Positions 1 to 8,298 are shown, numbered from the stretch's first letter. The stretch is 64,000 nucleotides of DNA from Paenibacillus sp. JNUCC-31 (GCF_014844075.1 NZ_CP062165.1:4340001-4404000); one strand, 5' to 3'. Notes: generated by a model from the sequence alone, not told the origin. Made by a program: numbers and translations.

Positions 1-541
1 ACTGGGTACCTGCTTGCTGATCGAGATGTCCGAAGTTGGCCGGTGCATGTGGGGATTCGGCACTGATCTCGGGGTGACACAGGAAGCCGAAAGCATTCAG
101 TCGATAGTTGATCGTGACGACGACAATGCCTCTGCGAGCAATTCGCTCGCCATCAAATTCCATTTCGGCGGTGTTCCCGACCTGAAGGCCTCCCCCAAAA
201 TACCAGACAAAGACAGGCAGTTTCTCATCTGTTCGTTTGGCAGGTGTCCAGACGTTCAGATACAGACAATCCTCGTCCATAGGCAGATCCGGATCAACGG
301 CCCATTCGCGGGTATAGATGTTGTTATCGTCTATAACCGTTTTGGCTTGCATGGAGGTGGGGGCAAAATCAAAAGCTTTCAGAATGCCATTCCAATTGGA
401 CTGCGGCTGCGGAGCGCGCCAGCGATTCTCACCTACAGGAGGTGCGGCAAAAGGGATTCCCTTGAAGCTGGTAATACGCGGGTCCGCTGCGGGCAGCCCT
501 TGCACTTGTCCGTGTTCTACCGTTACCATTCTAAGCAACAC
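1..541 (-). CDS. Type-B carboxylesterase (para-nitrobenzyl-esterase-like), 5' part only
   Basis: Reading the minus strand from about 541 gives the N-terminal part of a type-B carboxylesterase: V-E-H-G-Q-V-Q-G, then FKGIPFAAPPVGENRWRAPQ, DEDCLYLNVWTP, a GGG oxyanion segment (VWYFGGGLQVG), VVTINYRLNAFGF and ANFGHLDQQAG. These blocks occur in this order in alpha/beta-hydrolase esterases of the PnbA type, which hydrolyse carboxylic esters in the cytoplasm. The catalytic Ser, Glu and His lie beyond the window edge. An AGAGAGGAG box precedes GTG (541) and TTG (538) with normal spacing; an ATG at 529 is too far from it. It is divergent from the AraC gene at 738. Family is clear; substrate is unknown. 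Confidence 0.88.
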   Translation of the reverse strand, partial: MLLRMVTVEHGQVQGLPAADPRITSFKGIPFAAPPVGENRWRAPQPQSNWNGILKAFDFAPTSMQAKTVIDDNNIYTREWAVDPDLPMDEDCLYLNVWTPAKRTDEKLPVFVWYFGGGLQVGNTAEMEFDGERIARRGIVVVTINYRLNAFGFLCHPEISAESPHAPANFGHLDQQAGTQ

Positions 542-737
542 AACATTCTCCTCTCTGGATAAAGCGTATATCAATCATGCCGATCAAAGATGTATGGATG
601 CGCTTACAAATGTGTGGGCGAGATGCCCTCTATTTTCATAATAAGCAACTTTCAGGGAGCTTTCCAGTATTCAAACAAAATATAAGAATGCATGGATGAT
701 ATATAAAGATTGAGCTATGCGTTAGGGGGAATCAAGG

Positions 738-1589
738 TTGAATCCGATTTGGCATGAGAGCAGCAGAGCCAGTCATTTGTATTTTATCAGCGGCGGTCAC
801 AAGCCAGCCAACCTTCACCAATGGGGGCCAGGAGTACGTGACGTTTATGCGCTGCACTATATTATTCGCGGCCAAGGGACGCTTGAGACGGGCGGCCGCG
901 TGTTTCAGCTTGGTGCGGGGGAAAGCTTTATCATATTTCCGCAGAAGGAGATCTACTATTACCCTGACCCGCATGATCCGTGGGAGTATGTTTGGGTAGA
1001 GTTCAGCGGCGAGGATGCCGGGCGTTTGCTGGAGCTAACAGAGCTCTCAGAGGTAGAACCTGTGGTGACGGTCACGCCGGAGACGCTGCAGCCCTTTTTT
1101 CATCTGGCGTGGAACGCGGGCGCATCGCCCTATGAAATGCTTCGGGCGGATGCCCGTTTACGTCTCCTTCTTTCCTATTACATGGAGTATTATCCAAAGG
1201 AGCCGCAGATGGATACCAAGGATTATGTCTGGCTGGCGAGAAAATACATCGAGCAGAATTACTGGAAGCCAACCTTGACCGTCACGGAGATCGTAAAGGC
1301 AGTCAATCTGGAGCGCAGCTATTTGTTTCGCCGGTTTAAGGGAGCTACCGGCAAATCTGTGTTGGAGTATATTACATCCTGCCGAATTCGGCGAGCCTGC
1401 GAACTACTAAAGATGTCGGGTTTGCCCATTCAATCGGTGGCCTACTCCGTGGGGTACAATGACCCGTTATACTTTTCCAAAGTATTCAAGAAAGCAACAT
1501 CACATACGCCATCAGCGTACATGATGCTGCATGCGGAACCAACAGAGCTTCAGCGGAACAGGGCGCAGTTGCCGGATTCCCGGAAATAA
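738..1589 (+). CDS. AraC-family transcriptional regulator
   Basis: A 283-residue regulator with an N-terminal cupin-like sugar-sensing domain (about residues 20-100, with LHYIIRGQGTLETGG and GESFIIFPQ) and a C-terminal double helix-turn-helix (about 170-265, LTVTEIVKAVNLERSYLFRR and IQSVAYSVGYNDPLYFSKVF). The start is TTG, placed by an AGGGGGA box seven bases upstream. It is divergent from the carboxylesterase and convergent with the alpha-galactosidase unit; its last 40 bases overlap the end of the small CxxC gene on the other strand. It probably controls one of these neighbours in response to a galactoside or a pectin sugar; that is inference from position. Confidence 0.88.
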   Translation: MNPIWHESSRASHLYFISGGHKPANLHQWGPGVRDVYALHYIIRGQGTLETGGRVFQLGAGESFIIFPQKEIYYYPDPHDPWEYVWVEFSGEDAGRLLELTELSEVEPVVTVTPETLQPFFHLAWNAGASPYEMLRADARLRLLLSYYMEYYPKEPQMDTKDYVWLARKYIEQNYWKPTLTVTEIVKAVNLERSYLFRRFKGATGKSVLEYITSCRIRRACELLKMSGLPIQSVAYSVGYNDPLYFSKVFKKATSHTPSAYMMLHAEPTELQRNRAQLPDSRK

Positions 1590-1753
1590 CGAATCAGCTT
1601 TTCAATGGGCTCTCGCCCGCAATTCAGCTTCATGCCGAGGCAGTCGATGCACGAAAATTGCTGGGCAGAGCGCGATACCAGCTTCAGGTAGATGGCCACA
1701 TCGTCTGCTGCAAGCGGAACCTGACAGGACTGGCACAGGCGATTGCTGACCAT
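1550..1753 (-). CDS. Small CxxC...CxxC protein, translationally coupled to alpha-galactosidase
   Basis: A 67-residue protein with two Cys pairs (LCQSCQVPL near the N-terminus and FSCIDCLGMKL in the middle) and a C-terminal GNCALF. The spacing suggests one metal-binding knuckle. I recognise the general pattern of small Firmicute proteins that end in a G-C-x-L-F motif, but cannot name a function. The ATG immediately follows the TAG stop of the alpha-galactosidase on the same strand, so re-initiation after termination is likely. Its 3' end overlaps the end of the convergent AraC gene by 40 bases. The coding look (conserved Cys, charged helices) favours a real gene over a shadow frame. Confidence 0.68.
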   Translation of the reverse strand: MVSNRLCQSCQVPLAADDVAIYLKLVSRSAQQFSCIDCLGMKLNCGREPIEKLIRYFRESGNCALFR

Positions 1754-2917
1754 CTACTTCACCAGCTTGGCCCGGACAATGAGGCAATCATGTGCTGCGA
1801 CAACTGGGGCGAAGCGTTCACGGAACTCGCCCAGCTCCTTATGTTCCCAGCAGTCGTACAGCGACAGGGCGTAACCGGCAGCGTAAGGCAGGCCCATGTC
1901 CCAAAATTGCAAAGACAATTCCCGCTGGCTGTCGCTCAGATTGAAGAAACCGATGGCCAGATCGCCGTCTGTCAGCACTTTCACCAGCATAAATACATCG
2001 TCTGTGTGAAACCACTGGGGCTCTGGTTTAATGCGGTAAGCTCCACGTGCCTCCACATCCTGATTGATGGCAATCAGGTCGGGATTCAGCAGAATATCCT
2101 TTGTAATCTGGTTGGCTTTGCGCACGTCGCATCCGATCATCAACGGTGACCCCATCATGGACCAGAGCGAGAAGTGGGTTTTATACTCAATGTCGTTGCA
2201 TCCGCCGATGCTGCCAATATAATCATTGTTGCTACCACCGTACATCCCCACAATCAGCATGTCCATGTCGTTATGGCAGAAAGAGCCGGTGTAGCTTTGT
2301 TTACCTAACTGCGAAAGGGCAAGTTCTTTCACCGATTCCCAGTTATCACGGATGTCACCGGTAGAGCGGTACATATGAGCACCCGATTCCCTAATCCAGT
2401 CGTATACGTCGTCGGCTCCCCAGTTGCAGGCGGAGAACAGGATGTCCCGTCCGCAGTTTTTGAGTGCGAGGCTCATCCGTTTGTACAGCAGCTCGCCCGA
2501 GATATGGCGTGGCTTGAAGCAATAATCATACTTCAAATAATCAACGCCCCACTCGGCAAAAAGCGCAGCGTCCTGGAATTCATGCTCAAAGCTGCCTGGA
2601 TACCCGGCACAAGTATGCGTACCAACGCACGAATACATCCCGAACTTCAGTCCTTTGCCATGGACATAGTCAGCAAGCGCTCTCATTCCACTCGGAAATT
2701 TCTCGGGATCAGCCACCAGATTGCCGCTTGCGTCCCGTTCTTTCAGGCTCCAGCAATCATCTATGACAATATACTCGTAGCCAGCAGCCAGATAACCTTC
2801 CGATACAAACACATCAGCGACATCCCGAATTAACTGTTCGTTAATATCCCACGTAAAGGTATTCCACGAATTCCAGCCCAGGGAGGGGGCAAAACCTAAC
2901 ACTTGATTGTTGCTCAT
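1754..2917 (-). CDS. GH27 alpha-galactosidase
   Basis: A 387-residue glycoside hydrolase of family 27, which removes terminal alpha-1,6-galactose from melibiose, raffinose or galactomannan. The (beta/alpha)8 domain starts directly (LGWNSWNTF, residues 13-21; YIVIDDCW, 49-56) with no signal peptide, so it is cytoplasmic. The nucleophile is Asp131 in YLKYDYC and the acid/base is Asp188 in RSTGDIRDNW. A short C-terminal beta domain follows from about residue 295. The length is normal for the family. The gene is read toward the AraC gene and is followed without a gap by the small CxxC gene. Substrate must be taken up as an oligosaccharide; no transporter is adjacent. Confidence 0.95.
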   Translation of the reverse strand: MSNNQVLGFAPSLGWNSWNTFTWDINEQLIRDVADVFVSEGYLAAGYEYIVIDDCWSLKERDASGNLVADPEKFPSGMRALADYVHGKGLKFGMYSCVGTHTCAGYPGSFEHEFQDAALFAEWGVDYLKYDYCFKPRHISGELLYKRMSLALKNCGRDILFSACNWGADDVYDWIRESGAHMYRSTGDIRDNWESVKELALSQLGKQSYTGSFCHNDMDMLIVGMYGGSNNDYIGSIGGCNDIEYKTHFSLWSMMGSPLMIGCDVRKANQITKDILLNPDLIAINQDVEARGAYRIKPEPQWFHTDDVFMLVKVLTDGDLAIGFFNLSDSQRELSLQFWDMGLPYAAGYALSLYDCWEHKELGEFRERFAPVVAAHDCLIVRAKLVK

Positions 2918-3293
2918 CTTATCGCATCCTTCCTCATCTCGGGTTCGTTAGTAGAACTAAACTGAACTTAAACGATGAGCGACGTTCCCAGCCATAGCTA
3001 GACGTTGCTTGGACATGGACAAATGATGCTCTACTGGTGGAAGCAGCCTTTCCGATTAGACAAGTGGCAGGTATTTAGAATGTTGTCGAAATAAGCATAA
3101 GAAAGGAGAAATGTCCGCCTGCGAAGAAGTTATATTCTTTCAGGTGTCTTGTGCGAAACGATGGCAGGGATGCTATGATTGTTATAATCATCTGACAGGA
3201 TGTTAGAGCATCCGGGAAAACATGGATAACATTCTGTTTTATAAGGGAAGATACTCCAGTAGGGGAATTTATAGGGTTAAGGGGTGTTGGGAA
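2918..3293. other. Intergenic region between divergent GH27 and AlkD-like genes
   Basis: This 376-base stretch carries the upstream regions of two divergent genes. AACTAAACTGAACTTAAAC near 2955 is a set of imperfect repeats that could serve an AraC-type activator of the alpha-galactosidase. No ORF with a ribosome binding site and no structured RNA was recognised. Confidence 0.4.
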
Positions 3294-4001
3294 TTGAATC
3301 TGGATGAAGTAATGCAAGAGCTGGAGGCACTGGGCAAAGAACGAACAAAGAAAATATATATGTCCAATGGCGCACGTGAACCGCTTTTTGGGGTGGCAAC
3401 CGGAGCGATGAAACCCATGGCGAAGAAAATTAAAAAGGATCAACCTTTGGCTGAGCAGCTTTACGCTACAGGGAACTATGATGCCATGTACTTTGCTGGC
3501 GTGATTGCCGATCCCCAAGCGATGACGGAAGCTGATTTTGACCGTTGGATCGACGCCGCTTATTTTTACATGATCTCTGATTTCATCGTTTCAGTCACGT
3601 TGGCGGAGACGGACATTGCCCAAGAGGTTTCGGACAAGTGGATTGCGAGCGGGGATGAACTGAAAATGTCTGCAGGCTGGAGCTGTTATTGCTGGTTGCT
3701 TGGAAGCCGTCCAGATCATGAATTTGAGGAAAGTAAACTGAACGATATGCTTGGACAGGTACAACAGACAATTCATGAATCACCTGAACGCACCAAGTAT
3801 TCCATGAACAACTTCCTATACACCGTTGGTGTATCCTATCTTCCATTGCATGAGCAGGCGGTGGAGATTGCCAAGGCTGTGGGGCCTGTTGAAGTCAACA
3901 AAGACAAGCCGAAGAGCAAGTTTCTACAAGCTTCCGATAACATTCAAAAGGCAGTCGAAAAAGGACGTACGGGGTTCAAGCGCAAATATGTAAGATGCTA
4001 A
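3294..4001 (+). CDS. AlkD-like DNA alkylation repair family protein
   Basis: A 235-residue protein of the ALK-repeat (HEAT-like) fold: LNLDEVMQELEALGKERTKK, SNGAREPLFGVATGAMKPMAKKI, then AMYFAGVIADPQAMTEADFDRWI. This matches the DNA alkylation repair (COG4912) group, whose AlkD members excise cationic alkylpurines without base flipping. Many Firmicute members of this subgroup are not characterised and may have other roles. The reading frame is open further upstream, but an AAGGGG box places the start at TTG 3294, and the family N-terminus agrees. It stands alone, ends in a hairpin terminator, and is convergent with the TetR gene. Confidence 0.82.
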   Translation: MNLDEVMQELEALGKERTKKIYMSNGAREPLFGVATGAMKPMAKKIKKDQPLAEQLYATGNYDAMYFAGVIADPQAMTEADFDRWIDAAYFYMISDFIVSVTLAETDIAQEVSDKWIASGDELKMSAGWSCYCWLLGSRPDHEFEESKLNDMLGQVQQTIHESPERTKYSMNNFLYTVGVSYLPLHEQAVEIAKAVGPVEVNKDKPKSKFLQASDNIQKAVEKGRTGFKRKYVRC

Positions 4002-4046
4002 GCTGAATAATAAGTCGGATAAACCGATTGGTACAAAAGATTACAG

Positions 4047-4076
4047 AAAACACGCCATTATGGACGTGTTTTTTGT
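4047..4076. terminator. Hairpin terminator between convergent AlkD-like and TetR genes
   Basis: AAAACACG, ten-base loop region, CGTGTTTT followed by further T residues. It lies just after the AlkD-like stop and just before the TetR stop, so it could serve both. Confidence 0.75.
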
Positions 4077-4081
4077 GTTTT

Positions 4082-4651
4082 CTAACCTTTCATAACCATT
4101 TCTTTGGCTTGCTGCCTGCCTGAAGCGAGAAAGCTGTCGCTTAGTTCAGGATCATTAACAGAACGTGCAAGAACAAGCGAGCCAACCATGGTACTGAACA
4201 GTGCACGACCTTTGGACACATCCATATCTGCCAGATTGGAGATAAACGTGACCATCCGCTCCAGTTCATGAGTGAATACCTGCCGAACCTCTTCGGAGGA
4301 GCGGGATATTTCACCGGAAAGGGCAGGGAAAATGCAGCTCATTTCCGTTTTGTCGCGGTGATAGGGACTGAGATAATAATCGATGACTGTATTAATTTTG
4401 GGATTCTGCTCTTCCTGATCAGCGACTTTCTGAAGGAGTGCGATGGTATCGCTGATGGCATATTCGCAGGCTTCGGCGACCAGTTGTTCTTTGTTGTCAA
4501 AGTGTGAGTAAAACCCTCCATGAGTCAATCCGGCTCCCTTCATAATAAACGGGACACTGACGTCCTGGATACCATTGGTGCGAAAAGCTCGAGCGGCACT
4601 CTCAACAATTTTACCTCGTACTTTTATTTTATGGCCTTTGGGATAGGGCAT
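4082..4651 (-). CDS. TetR-family repressor (AcuR-like), probable regulator of lpd
   Basis: A 189-residue TetR-type regulator. The N-terminal HTH is typical (residues about 10-55, VESAARAFRTNGIQDVSVPF, GLTHGGFYSHFDNKEQLVAE). The C-terminal ligand domain has Cys in EMSCIFPALSGE. The second ATG (4651) has better spacing from GGAG than the first (4657). The promoter is a perfect consensus pair and carries an operator-like sequence that resembles the large palindrome in front of the divergent dihydrolipoyl dehydrogenase. The layout strongly suggests that this repressor controls itself and lpd. The ligand is unknown. Confidence 0.88.
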   Translation of the reverse strand: MPYPKGHKIKVRGKIVESAARAFRTNGIQDVSVPFIMKGAGLTHGGFYSHFDNKEQLVAEACEYAISDTIALLQKVADQEEQNPKINTVIDYYLSPYHRDKTEMSCIFPALSGEISRSSEEVRQVFTHELERMVTFISNLADMDVSKGRALFSTMVGSLVLARSVNDPELSDSFLASGRQQAKEMVMKG

Positions 4652-4699
4652 TGTCATTCACTCCATAGCTTCATCATTCAATTTCTATACTTTTAAAAT

Positions 4700-4728
4700 A
4701 TTATAGTCATCATAATAAAGCCTGTCAA
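4700..4728 (-). promoter_or_regulatory. Sigma-A promoter of the tetR gene with embedded operator
   Basis: On the minus strand TTGACA (4723-4728), a 17-base spacer and TATAAT (4700-4705) form an exact consensus promoter. The spacer contains TTATTATGATGACTATAAT, close to half of the palindrome at 4785-4828, which points to autorepression. Confidence 0.82.
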
Positions 4729-4775
4729 TTTGGCGACTGGATAGCTGTGAGTTGATGAAAGGGCAAGTGCAGTTG

Positions 4776-4828
4776 TTGACGGTCTTAAAATATGATGTTT
4801 ATAATATATTATGATCATCATATTTTAA
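4776..4828 (+). promoter_or_regulatory. lpd promoter overlapped by a 44-bp palindromic operator
   Basis: TTGACG (4776-4781) and TATAAT (4800-4805) with an 18-base spacer form the promoter. Arms TTAAAATATGATG (4785-4797) and CATCATATTTTAA (4816-4828) are exact inverted copies. The centre ATAATATATTAT (4801-4812) is itself a palindrome on the same dyad. Only two base pairs in the whole 44-bp dyad fail to match. A bound TetR dimer would cover the -10 box. Confidence 0.8.
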
Positions 4829-4857
4829 ATCGACTTCAAATCAGGAGGTATCAGGAT

Positions 4858-6258
4858 ATGGGTAAGCTTCAATTGGTAGATACGTTAGTTATTGGATCAG
4901 GGCCAGGCGGGTATGTAGCTGCGCTGCGTTCTTCTCAACTGGGGATGAATACGGCAATTGTCGAACGTAAACAGCTTGGTGGGGTCTGCACGCATGTGGG
5001 TTGTATACCATCCAAAGCATTAATTGCGGAATCCCATCGTTATGATTTGTTCAGACAGTTCAATCAAGCTGAAGCGGCAGCGACTTTTAGGAATGCTCAG
5101 CAGTTTAAGCAGGGGGTTGTGAATAAACAGGCAGGTGGTGTCCACTATTTGTTAAAAACTGCGGGTGTGACCATTCTCGAAGGAGAGGCCTGTCTGGTGG
5201 ATGAGCACACAGTGATGATCCAGCAAGCTGGACAGGAGCAAAGCCTTTCTTTTAAAAACCTCATCCTGGCAACGGGGTCTCGTCCGATTGAGCTGCCAGC
5301 ATTTCCAGTTGGAGGTCGTATCTTGTCCTCCACAGAAGCACTGTCTCTGCAGGAGGTTCCGAGTAGTCTGGTTGTGATCGGCGGAGGGTATATTGGTGTG
5401 GAGCTTGGACAGATGTATGCCAAATTCGGAACAAAGGTAACGATTCTGGAGGGAGGGGCTCAAGTATTGCCCGGATTCGAGGCGGAACTTGCGGCCCCTG
5501 TAGTCAAACAATTGAAGGCGGACGGCATCCACCTCGTAACCGGAGCGATTGCTGAAAAGGCGGAGCAGAATGCTGACTCCATTACATTGCATTATTCGAG
5601 GAATCAGGAGCAGCACCAGGTTACGGCTGAATACGTATTGGTCACGATCGGTAGGAAACCCAATACAGACGGTCAGTTAGGACTGGAACGCATAGGTTTG
5701 CCCGTAACGAACAGGGGACTGGTGGAGACGGATGAACAGTGCAGAACGGTTATTCCTCACATATATGCCATTGGGGATATTACGGTCGGTCCTGCGCTGG
5801 CTCACAAGGCATCTTATGAAGCCAAAGTAGCAGCAGAGGCCATTGCAGGCCTTACCTCCAAAGTGGATTACAAGGTGATTCCGCTTGTCGTGTTCTCTAA
5901 TCCGGAGCTATCAAGTGTTGGAGTAAGTGAGACAGAAGCGAAAGCACAAGCCATTCCGGTGGTTATCGGAAAATCTTCTTTCGGGATTAACGGAAGAGCA
6001 TTGGCATTAAGGGAAACCGAAGGGTTTGTGAAAATAGTGGCAGACCCAACCTCGGGAATTGTCATTGGTGCGCAAATCGTTGGCGTGGAGGCATCCACCC
6101 TTATATCCGAGCTCGCACTTGCGATCGAGATGGGGGCAACCGTGGAGGATCTGGCCATGACGATTCACCCTCATCCCACACTGGGAGAAGTAATCATGGA
6201 GGCTGCCGAGAACGCAGTCAACAAGATGATGAAAAGTAAACATGCACAACAAATTTAA
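4858..6258 (+). CDS. lpdA: Dihydrolipoyl dehydrogenase-like FAD/NAD oxidoreductase
   Basis: A 466-residue class I flavoprotein disulfide reductase. Residues 7-20 form the FAD site (TLVIGSGPGGYVAAL); the redox-active pair is in GGVCTHVGCIPSKAL (about 41-55); the NAD site is VVIGGGYIGVELGQ (about 181); the second FAD motif is IYAIGDIT; the C-terminal catalytic His-Glu is HPHPTLGE. This is the E3 fold that reoxidises dihydrolipoamide with NAD. The frame is open upstream, but AGGAGG nine bases before ATG 4858 fixes the start. It stands alone, away from any E1 or E2 gene, under a TetR operator, so it may serve a stress or detoxification role rather than a 2-oxoacid complex. That role is inference. 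Confidence 0.93.
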   Translation: MGKLQLVDTLVIGSGPGGYVAALRSSQLGMNTAIVERKQLGGVCTHVGCIPSKALIAESHRYDLFRQFNQAEAAATFRNAQQFKQGVVNKQAGGVHYLLKTAGVTILEGEACLVDEHTVMIQQAGQEQSLSFKNLILATGSRPIELPAFPVGGRILSSTEALSLQEVPSSLVVIGGGYIGVELGQMYAKFGTKVTILEGGAQVLPGFEAELAAPVVKQLKADGIHLVTGAIAEKAEQNADSITLHYSRNQEQHQVTAEYVLVTIGRKPNTDGQLGLERIGLPVTNRGLVETDEQCRTVIPHIYAIGDITVGPALAHKASYEAKVAAEAIAGLTSKVDYKVIPLVVFSNPELSSVGVSETEAKAQAIPVVIGKSSFGINGRALALRETEGFVKIVADPTSGIVIGAQIVGVEASTLISELALAIEMGATVEDLAMTIHPHPTLGEVIMEAAENAVNKMMKSKHAQQI

Positions 6259-6332
6259 CTATAAAAATTGAACTAGATACTTACACAAAATGGAGAGGAC
6301 AGAAAGAACCTGAAGAAGCGGAGCGTTCGCCT

Positions 6333-6382
6333 TTATCCCCGGATTTACCCCTTTTAAGGGAATCAAAAAAATCTGGGGATAA
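6333..6382. repeat. Long imperfect hairpin, part of a structured intergenic element
   Basis: TTATCCCCGGATTT (6333-6346) pairs with AAATCTGGGGATAA (6369-6382), one mismatch in 14. It follows lpd and has no clear T-run on either strand. Flanking GCGTTCGCC and CAGCGATCGG look like additional paired segments, so this may be an interspersed element rather than a simple terminator. Confidence 0.55.
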
Positions 6383-6423
6383 CAGCGATCGGAAGGTTGT
6401 TCTGTCATCGGAGTGTCCATTGT

Positions 6424-6449
6424 AAATATTTTTTAGTTCAACTTATATA
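6424..6449 (+). promoter_or_regulatory. Candidate operator AGTTNAACT-TATATA, copy 1
   Basis: A 26-base sequence 32 bases upstream of the membrane-fusion gene matches 8342-8367 in 24 of 26 positions. Its core AGTTCAACT is a short palindrome around a central base, followed by TATATA. It is probably a shared regulator site or promoter element. Confidence 0.5.
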
Positions 6450-6480
6450 TACGAGGATTGGGAATGGGAGAGATAAAAGA

Positions 6481-7113
6481 ATGAAGATAAAAGCAGGTTT
6501 GTATATCGGAATTGCGCTGGTGCTCATTGCTGGAGGTTCACTTCTGGCTGTGAAAGGAAAGGATGCGGTAAGTCAGGCTGAGAGCAGGAAACAAGGCATA
6601 CTTGAGGCAGAACAAACGACTTTATTCTATCAGAATAGTCCTGGGGCAATTGTAGAGGCGGGTGCTTCCGCAGGTGACTCCGTGAAAGAGGGAGAGGTGC
6701 TTTTCAAAGTGAAATCCGCTGGGGAAGGAGATGTGGATGTACTGGCACCGTATGATGGTTTGGTTGACCGGGTTGCTGTAAAGCAGGGAGATCAAGTGCA
6801 AGCAGGAGTGCCGCTGGCGGTTCTGCAAAAGAATAATTACTATACGGACCTCTATATCCAGGAAAGTGAAATCCAAAAGCTTGAAGTGAATCAAAGCATT
6901 GATGTTCATTTTCCGTATTTGGATCAGCCAACGCAAGTGAGCGGGGTTGTTACTGCCGTCTCATCTGCCCCACAATTCGCAAGCTTGCGCATGTCACGGG
7001 AAAAAGGGCAAGCCGATTTAAGTATGTTTCTGGTCCGAATATCGATGGATTCGAATGCTGGTTTGCTTCCGGGGATGACAGCAGAGGTGAAACTTGATGA
7101 AATCACTGATTGA
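6481..7113 (+). CDS. HlyD-type membrane fusion protein of an ABC exporter
   Basis: A 210-residue protein with an N-terminal membrane anchor (residues 5-25, AGLYIGIALVLIAGGSLLAV), a lipoyl-like domain split around GASAGDSVKEGEVLF and APYDGLVDRVAVKQGDQVQAG, and a beta-barrel part ending in LLPGMTAEVKL. These are features of periplasmic-adaptor/HlyD proteins, short in Firmicutes because there is no outer membrane. ATG 6481 has GGGAGAG upstream; the longer open frame from 6397 has no ribosome site. The last 17 bases overlap the permease gene, so the two are co-translated and likely form one export system. Confidence 0.85.
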   Translation: MKIKAGLYIGIALVLIAGGSLLAVKGKDAVSQAESRKQGILEAEQTTLFYQNSPGAIVEAGASAGDSVKEGEVLFKVKSAGEGDVDVLAPYDGLVDRVAVKQGDQVQAGVPLAVLQKNNYYTDLYIQESEIQKLEVNQSIDVHFPYLDQPTQVSGVVTAVSSAPQFASLRMSREKGQADLSMFLVRISMDSNAGLLPGMTAEVKLDEITD

Positions 7114-8269
7114 TGAGTGGAAATACGTATCGGGAAGTAAGTTTGTTCGATTGATTTTTATCGGCCCGCTTATTGCAGCCCTGTTCTTTGGTTTAATGTT
7201 CTCACACAATCAAATTTGCAAATCTCCAGTTGTGGTCATTGATGAGGACCATAGTGAATATTCACGGCAGTTGATCTCCAAAATAAATGCTTCACAATAC
7301 ATGAGTGTCAAAAATGTATATGCGAGCCGAATGAGTCCGGAAACATTACTTGCCAATGAGCAGGCGGTAGCGGTCATTATGCTTCCTAATCTATTGGGAA
7401 TACGTCAACAACAGGGGAAATCGACGAATATCGGCATCTTGATGGATAACACAATGCCCTCGGGGCTAACTGGAATCCGGACAGCGATTCAGGAGATCAT
7501 CCAGACGGAAAATATGACCCTTTCCATGACACGTCTGATCCAGAAAGGGATGGATGCCGATACAGCTAAAGGAATCGTGTCGCCGTTAGCCCTTCAGCAA
7601 CGGATGCTGTTTAATCCAACCTCAAGTTATGTTGGTTTTATGGTGCTTGGATTTGTGAATATCGTTGTATTGATGATTACAACAAGTGCAGCGGGCTCAA
7701 TTGCACCTCGGCTGCGTCAGGAAGGAAAACTGTTTACAAACGGAAATTCACCTTTCCAGCTATGGATTCGGTGTGTACCCTACACTGTGTTGAGTTCGAT
7801 TTCGCTGCTTCTATCCTACGGATTATTAAAGCAAATAGGGGGGATGCGGTTTGAAGCTGAGCCTTATCTTTTCATCATTCCGCTCGTTATTTATGCCTTT
7901 GCTTTGTCACTTCTGGGTATGTTGATTGGATACACAGCCAAAGACATATCGAAAGTAAGCCTACGAACCAGCTTTGTGTTGTATCCGTCCTTTCTAGCTA
8001 CGGGAATTCAACTAACGCCGCTGGCATTTCCTGAACCGTTCCAGATTTTCGCATGGGCATTACCGATGAACTGGCTTAACCGCCTGATTCGCGGAATGGC
8101 TTTTCGGGATGGGGCATTAACCGCCTACAGTCAGGAGTTGGGGGCATTGCTGATTATTATTGGCGTAGTGTCCTTGTTCATGGGGGGACTGTTTCTGCGG
8201 GAAACGAGAAAAGCTTCTACCAGCCGGGAACTACTGTTGAATGCAGATGTGGTGCCAGGCGGCTTATAA
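7097..8269 (+). CDS. ABC-2 type permease
   Basis: A 390-residue integral membrane protein: one N-terminal segment (about 18-38), a large extracytoplasmic loop to residue 170, then five or so segments (YVGFMVLGFVNIVVLMITTS, VLSSISLLLSYGLL, LFIIPLVIYAFALSLLGMLIG and others). This is the ABC-2/DrrB-YhgE type layout. It overlaps the upstream membrane-fusion gene. No ATP-binding protein is encoded nearby, so the ATPase must come from elsewhere or the protein works without one. An AGAGGTG box before ATG 7097 is preferred to TTG 7094. Substrate unknown. Confidence 0.85.
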   Translation: MKSLIDEWKYVSGSKFVRLIFIGPLIAALFFGLMFSHNQICKSPVVVIDEDHSEYSRQLISKINASQYMSVKNVYASRMSPETLLANEQAVAVIMLPNLLGIRQQQGKSTNIGILMDNTMPSGLTGIRTAIQEIIQTENMTLSMTRLIQKGMDADTAKGIVSPLALQQRMLFNPTSSYVGFMVLGFVNIVVLMITTSAAGSIAPRLRQEGKLFTNGNSPFQLWIRCVPYTVLSSISLLLSYGLLKQIGGMRFEAEPYLFIIPLVIYAFALSLLGMLIGYTAKDISKVSLRTSFVLYPSFLATGIQLTPLAFPEPFQIFAWALPMNWLNRLIRGMAFRDGALTAYSQELGALLIIIGVVSLFMGGLFLRETRKASTSRELLLNADVVPGGL

Positions 8270-8298
8270 TTAAAAGATAAGCATTAAATAACGAGAGC

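Noticed and set aside
14..562. Open frame of 182 codons on the plus strand at the window start.
   Set aside because: It is the shadow of the carboxylesterase on the opposite strand, whose family motifs are clear; the plus frame has no ribosome site or recognisable motif.
1658..2149. Plus-strand frame of 163 codons.
   Set aside because: Lies antisense within the GH27 gene, with no ribosome site or family pattern.
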